The position numbers were made by a program, and so were the translations under genes. The notes beneath the pieces are model-generated. The model had not been told where the DNA came from. It saw only the letters and a list, made by a program, of their open reading frames with translations, and made no database searches. A stretch of DNA of 64,000 nucleotides from Triglochin maritima. Its lineage: Eukaryota; Streptophyta; Magnoliopsida; Alismatales; Juncaginaceae. Below, piece by piece: positions 61,605-64,000 of the stretch (positions are counted from its first letter, which is position 1; each line of letters opens with the position of its first letter). The stretch is from contig OY821777.1 of NCBI GenBank assembly GCA_963682175.1, forward strand, positions 6,093,501 to 6,157,500, read 5' to 3'.

Positions 61605-62170
61605 AGAGGTTCACACTTAGTTTTCCATAAGATTTCACAACTCCAAAGTGTCAAACTTATAGTGAGATTTTCCAGAACCTCAAAGCTCCAAATTAGTCAT
61701 CCAAAGCCTAATTTCCACATCCTTCATCAATCATCATACTAGCAATTGTTGTGCTCAATTAGAGAGTGAGTTCCACTCAAGTTACCATTGTTGTAAAGTG
61801 AGCAAGGGTCTTGGTGAAAGCCCAAGACAAAGAAGCAAGGATTTCGGTGAGAGGTGGTGCCAAGCTCGGCGAGGGTTATTCGCGAGCTTGAAGACTTGTA
61901 AAAGGCGTTGCTCCCGGCCCGGAACGGGGAGGCATAGTGAAGACGCAAGAGGAGCTCGAACGGGGATTCGAGAGGGGCTTGCAAGAGAGGACGTAGGCGC
62001 GGCCGAACCTCTGTAAATCCGGTGTCTTCTTGTGTGGTTTGCATTGCTTTCCTACTTGTGTTTGATTTGTTTTTAATTTCCGCTGCAATTCTTTGATCAA
62101 TCAACCAAGTAATTAATTAGGGCTTAATCGTGATTAGTTTGTGGACCCTATACCCACACGATCCTACATT

Positions 62171-62181
62171 TGGTATCAGAG
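62171..62181 (+). other. Primer-binding site (tRNA-Met)
   Basis: TGGTATCAGAG, complementary to the 3' end of plant initiator tRNA-Met, two bases after the LTR end. Confidence 0.85.
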
Positions 62182-62220
62182 TCTCGTTCGTTAATTTTGT
62201 TCTTAAATCGATAAATTAAC

Positions 62221-63390
62221 ATGACTCTTAATGCATCCACACCAAATGAATCATTTAAACCGCCATATTTTGATGGAGATAACTTTGTATCATGGAAATC
62301 TAAAATGTCTTCATTTGTTAAATCCATGAACATTAACATGTGGTTTATGATTCAAACTCCATATGAATCACCTAGATATCATATTAGTAAATGGAGTTTA
62401 GAAGATGAGAAAAATGCATCCCTAAATGCAAAAGCTATGAATGTCTTATTTTGTGCATTAGGAGATGAACATTTTAATCTTGTTTGCTCATGTGATAGTG
62501 CTCATCATATATGGCAAACATTAGATAAGAATTTTGGTGAAGGAGATTCACCAACTGGGAAGAAGGGAGAAGCCACTCCAATGGATGTAGCTCAAGTTGG
62601 ATGTGAAGAAATCAATTCAACATCTTGTTCAACATCAAGCTCATCCGATGGAGAAAGTGAAGATGATGTATCTTCTAGTCACTCTTCAAGTTGTAGTTTA
62701 AGTGAAAAATCATCACATTCATATAAACTACAAAATGCATTTCTAAAACTTTTAGAAAAATCTAAAGAACTTCATGAGTCTAATAAGTTAGCAAATAAGC
62801 AAATTCTTGATTTGAAATGTCAAAATGCATCTATCTTAGATGACAAAAATGATTTGCTTGCTAAAATTGAAGTTCTAACTTCTGAAAATGCATGCTTGAG
62901 GAATGAAAATTTAAATGGTAAAACTACCTCATCAAATGCAATTGATAGTCATATGCTAGAAATCGATACAAATGACTTGCTTATTAAACTTGATAAATCT
63001 CATCTTGAAAGCAAGCAATTACTACATGACTTGAATTGCATGAATAACAAGGTTGCAAATTTAGAGATTCACATGCTTAACATGAATGAAAAGCATAATT
63101 CAATGATTAAAAATCTAAATTGCTTGAATGAATCTCTAGCAACTAAAAATAGTGAACTTAATGCCTTAAATGAAAATTTGTCAAATAATTTGCATAAGTT
63201 CACACATGGCAATGAAAACAATTTTTATGTTAAGAACATTCCGGTTCAAATAATTGTTAAACATAATTATGCCATGAAAAGGAAAGTAAGTGTAGAGGTA
63301 GCAAAATCAACTTGGATTTGGGTACCAAAAGCTAAACTTAATGGACCCAAGCAAAAATGGGTACCAAAATCTACACTTGTAGGAGCTTGA
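62221..63390 (+). CDS. gag-like protein of the Sirevirus-like element
   Basis: 389 residues from ATG at 62221, 40 bp after the primer site. The N-terminus (PPYFDGDNFVSWKSKM..., SAHHIWQTLDKNFGEG) is the copia gag fold. The join at about residue 115 (GEGDSPTGKKGEATPMD) is abrupt, and no CCHC zinc knuckle exists. After a Ser/Asp/Glu-rich linker comes a long Asn/Lys/Leu-rich coiled-coil-like region (about 165-335), then two WVPK motifs, the second within KQKWVPKSTL, as seen before the protease in Sireviruses. The frame ends there instead of continuing into pol. The open frame is long and clean, so it may be translated; RNA packaging would have to rely on a partner element. Confidence 0.72.
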   Translation: MTLNASTPNESFKPPYFDGDNFVSWKSKMSSFVKSMNINMWFMIQTPYESPRYHISKWSLEDEKNASLNAKAMNVLFCALGDEHFNLVCSCDSAHHIWQTLDKNFGEGDSPTGKKGEATPMDVAQVGCEEINSTSCSTSSSSDGESEDDVSSSHSSSCSLSEKSSHSYKLQNAFLKLLEKSKELHESNKLANKQILDLKCQNASILDDKNDLLAKIEVLTSENACLRNENLNGKTTSSNAIDSHMLEIDTNDLLIKLDKSHLESKQLLHDLNCMNNKVANLEIHMLNMNEKHNSMIKNLNCLNESLATKNSELNALNENLSNNLHKFTHGNENNFYVKNIPVQIIVKHNYAMKRKVSVEVAKSTWIWVPKAKLNGPKQKWVPKSTLVGA

Positions 63391-63728
63391 GGAGGAGATT
63401 GGTGGTGACCGGGTGAGCCAAAGCGTCGAATTCGAATCCGGTTGCATCACCAAATGAGATTGGAGCTAATCAAGATTCAAGTTTGGTATAAATTTCTATC
63501 CTTGAAATTTCTGAAAATTTAGCTCTAATCTAGTTTATATGCTTAATTGTCATATCTTTAGAAGTTTAATTCATTGCAAATCTTATACCCTATTCATTGC
63601 AAATCTTTTACCACATCCATTGATTTTAAATGTCAAATTTTAAATGGATGTTAGAATAAGGCTTAAATAGAAACTTAATTGAACTTAACTTTAATCATAC
63701 TCATAGTTTCCATCTAGCCTTATTGATA

Positions 63729-63986
63729 GGGGGAGCTTAATAGTTATATCTTTTATTAGAGTAATGAAGTGCAAAATTTAGGGGGAGCATCTTCATTACA
63801 AATGACATCCTACATTGAACTCAAATAGTTATATATAATTGTCAATGGGGGAGAAATTTAAATTCATATATTACATTGATTATTGTATTTTTTTTATGGA
63901 TGTCAAAGGGGGAGAAGTAATAGATTAGGGTTACTTGAAATATACATGAAATTATCAAGAAAAACTATGCACATCCATAGGGGGAG
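63729..63986 (+). repeat. Five polypurine-type GGGGGAG motifs
   Basis: Found at 63729, 63781, 63847, 63908 and 63980, spaced 52-72 bp. The fourth reads AAAGGGGGAGAAG, close to known Sirevirus PPTs. Position and repetition indicate the end of the internal region. Confidence 0.75.
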
Positions 63987-64000
63987 CATTTATATGCATA

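Larger units (their letters stand above)
60661..62168 (+). repeat. 5' LTR of the Sirevirus-like element
   Basis: 1,508 bp, starting TGTTGGCTTTTTGGCC and ending ATCCTACA (TGTTGG/CCTACA ends). A palindrome cluster (61020-61510) precedes a TATA box (TTATAAATAGAGG near 61598). Frames inside it, on both strands, are spurious. Confidence 0.8.
60661..64000 (+). mobile_element. Sirevirus-like element lacking visible pol (3' end outside)
   Basis: 5' LTR 60661-62168, primer site TGGTATCAGAG at 62171-62181, a single gag-type frame (62221-63390), then about 600 bp without domains, ending in five GGGGGAG polypurine-type motifs. Repeated PPTs near the 3' LTR are a known Sirevirus trait. No protease, integrase or RT follows gag, so the element appears non-autonomous; the 3' LTR must lie to the right. 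It inserted about 30 bp beyond the copia element, into what is probably the split Harbinger flank. Confidence 0.7.

Noticed and set aside
61739..62104. 121-codon minus-strand frame in the Sirevirus-like LTR
   Set aside because: Lies within R/U5 of the LTR, antisense to the element, with no family features.

Overview
This window is nuclear DNA of a flowering plant. The genes carry many short GT-AG introns and have angiosperm-specific domain combinations: an NPH3/RPT2-like protein, a CONSTANS-like protein with B-boxes plus CCT, and a glycine-rich plastid protein. The spaces between them are packed with plant transposons. I cannot name the species. No rRNA, intact tRNA, CRISPR or bacterial-type operon is visible. 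Exon structures were worked out by hand from reading frame, splice dinucleotides and family knowledge, and none has transcript support.

Genes, left to right: (1) 3' part of a NIPP1-like FHA protein, a phosphatase-1 regulator (2-1135, +). (2) A complete five-exon NPH3/RPT2-like gene (7570-10476, +). (3) A small plastid glycine-rich YL1/RF2-like protein (12309-14375, +). (4) A CONSTANS-like B-box/CCT regulator of the COL9/COL10 type (22356-19635, -). (5) A ten-exon protein with two WW domains, FNBP4-like (34043-41754, +). (6) A small probably mitochondrial SEC-C motif protein (45813-43332, -). (7) A four-exon protein, tentatively a proteasome-assembly-chaperone-1 relative (51647-49428, -). These are unrelated single-copy-type genes and do not form a cluster with a shared task.

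Mobile DNA fills most of the rest. I could place several elements with matching target-site duplications (TSDs): a SINE (4024-4177), a small hAT in the 5'-UTR intron of gene 3 (11751-12104), a Mutator-like element carrying a FAR1-domain fragment and a 22-bp minisatellite (14472-16411), two probable solo LTRs (16601-18315 and 28530-29272), a Tourist-like MITE (46003-46590) and a small hAT (46814-47319). A larger hAT-like element (30736-33466) holds an LTR-like insertion. From 51.7 kb to the right edge lies a nest: a decayed PIF/Harbinger transposase, split by a decayed Ty1/copia element (53066-60624, -) and again by a Sirevirus-like element (60661 to beyond the edge) that has gag, a tRNA-Met primer site and five polypurine-type motifs but no visible pol.

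The most unusual pattern is a dense cluster of the palindrome GGTCGACC (often CGGTCGACCG) at three places: inside the 16.6-18.3 kb LTR, at 31.95-32.35 kb and in the LTR of the Sirevirus-like element. The same palindrome therefore recurs in LTRs of at least two different architectures. Other LTR-like stretches carry their own short palindrome families.
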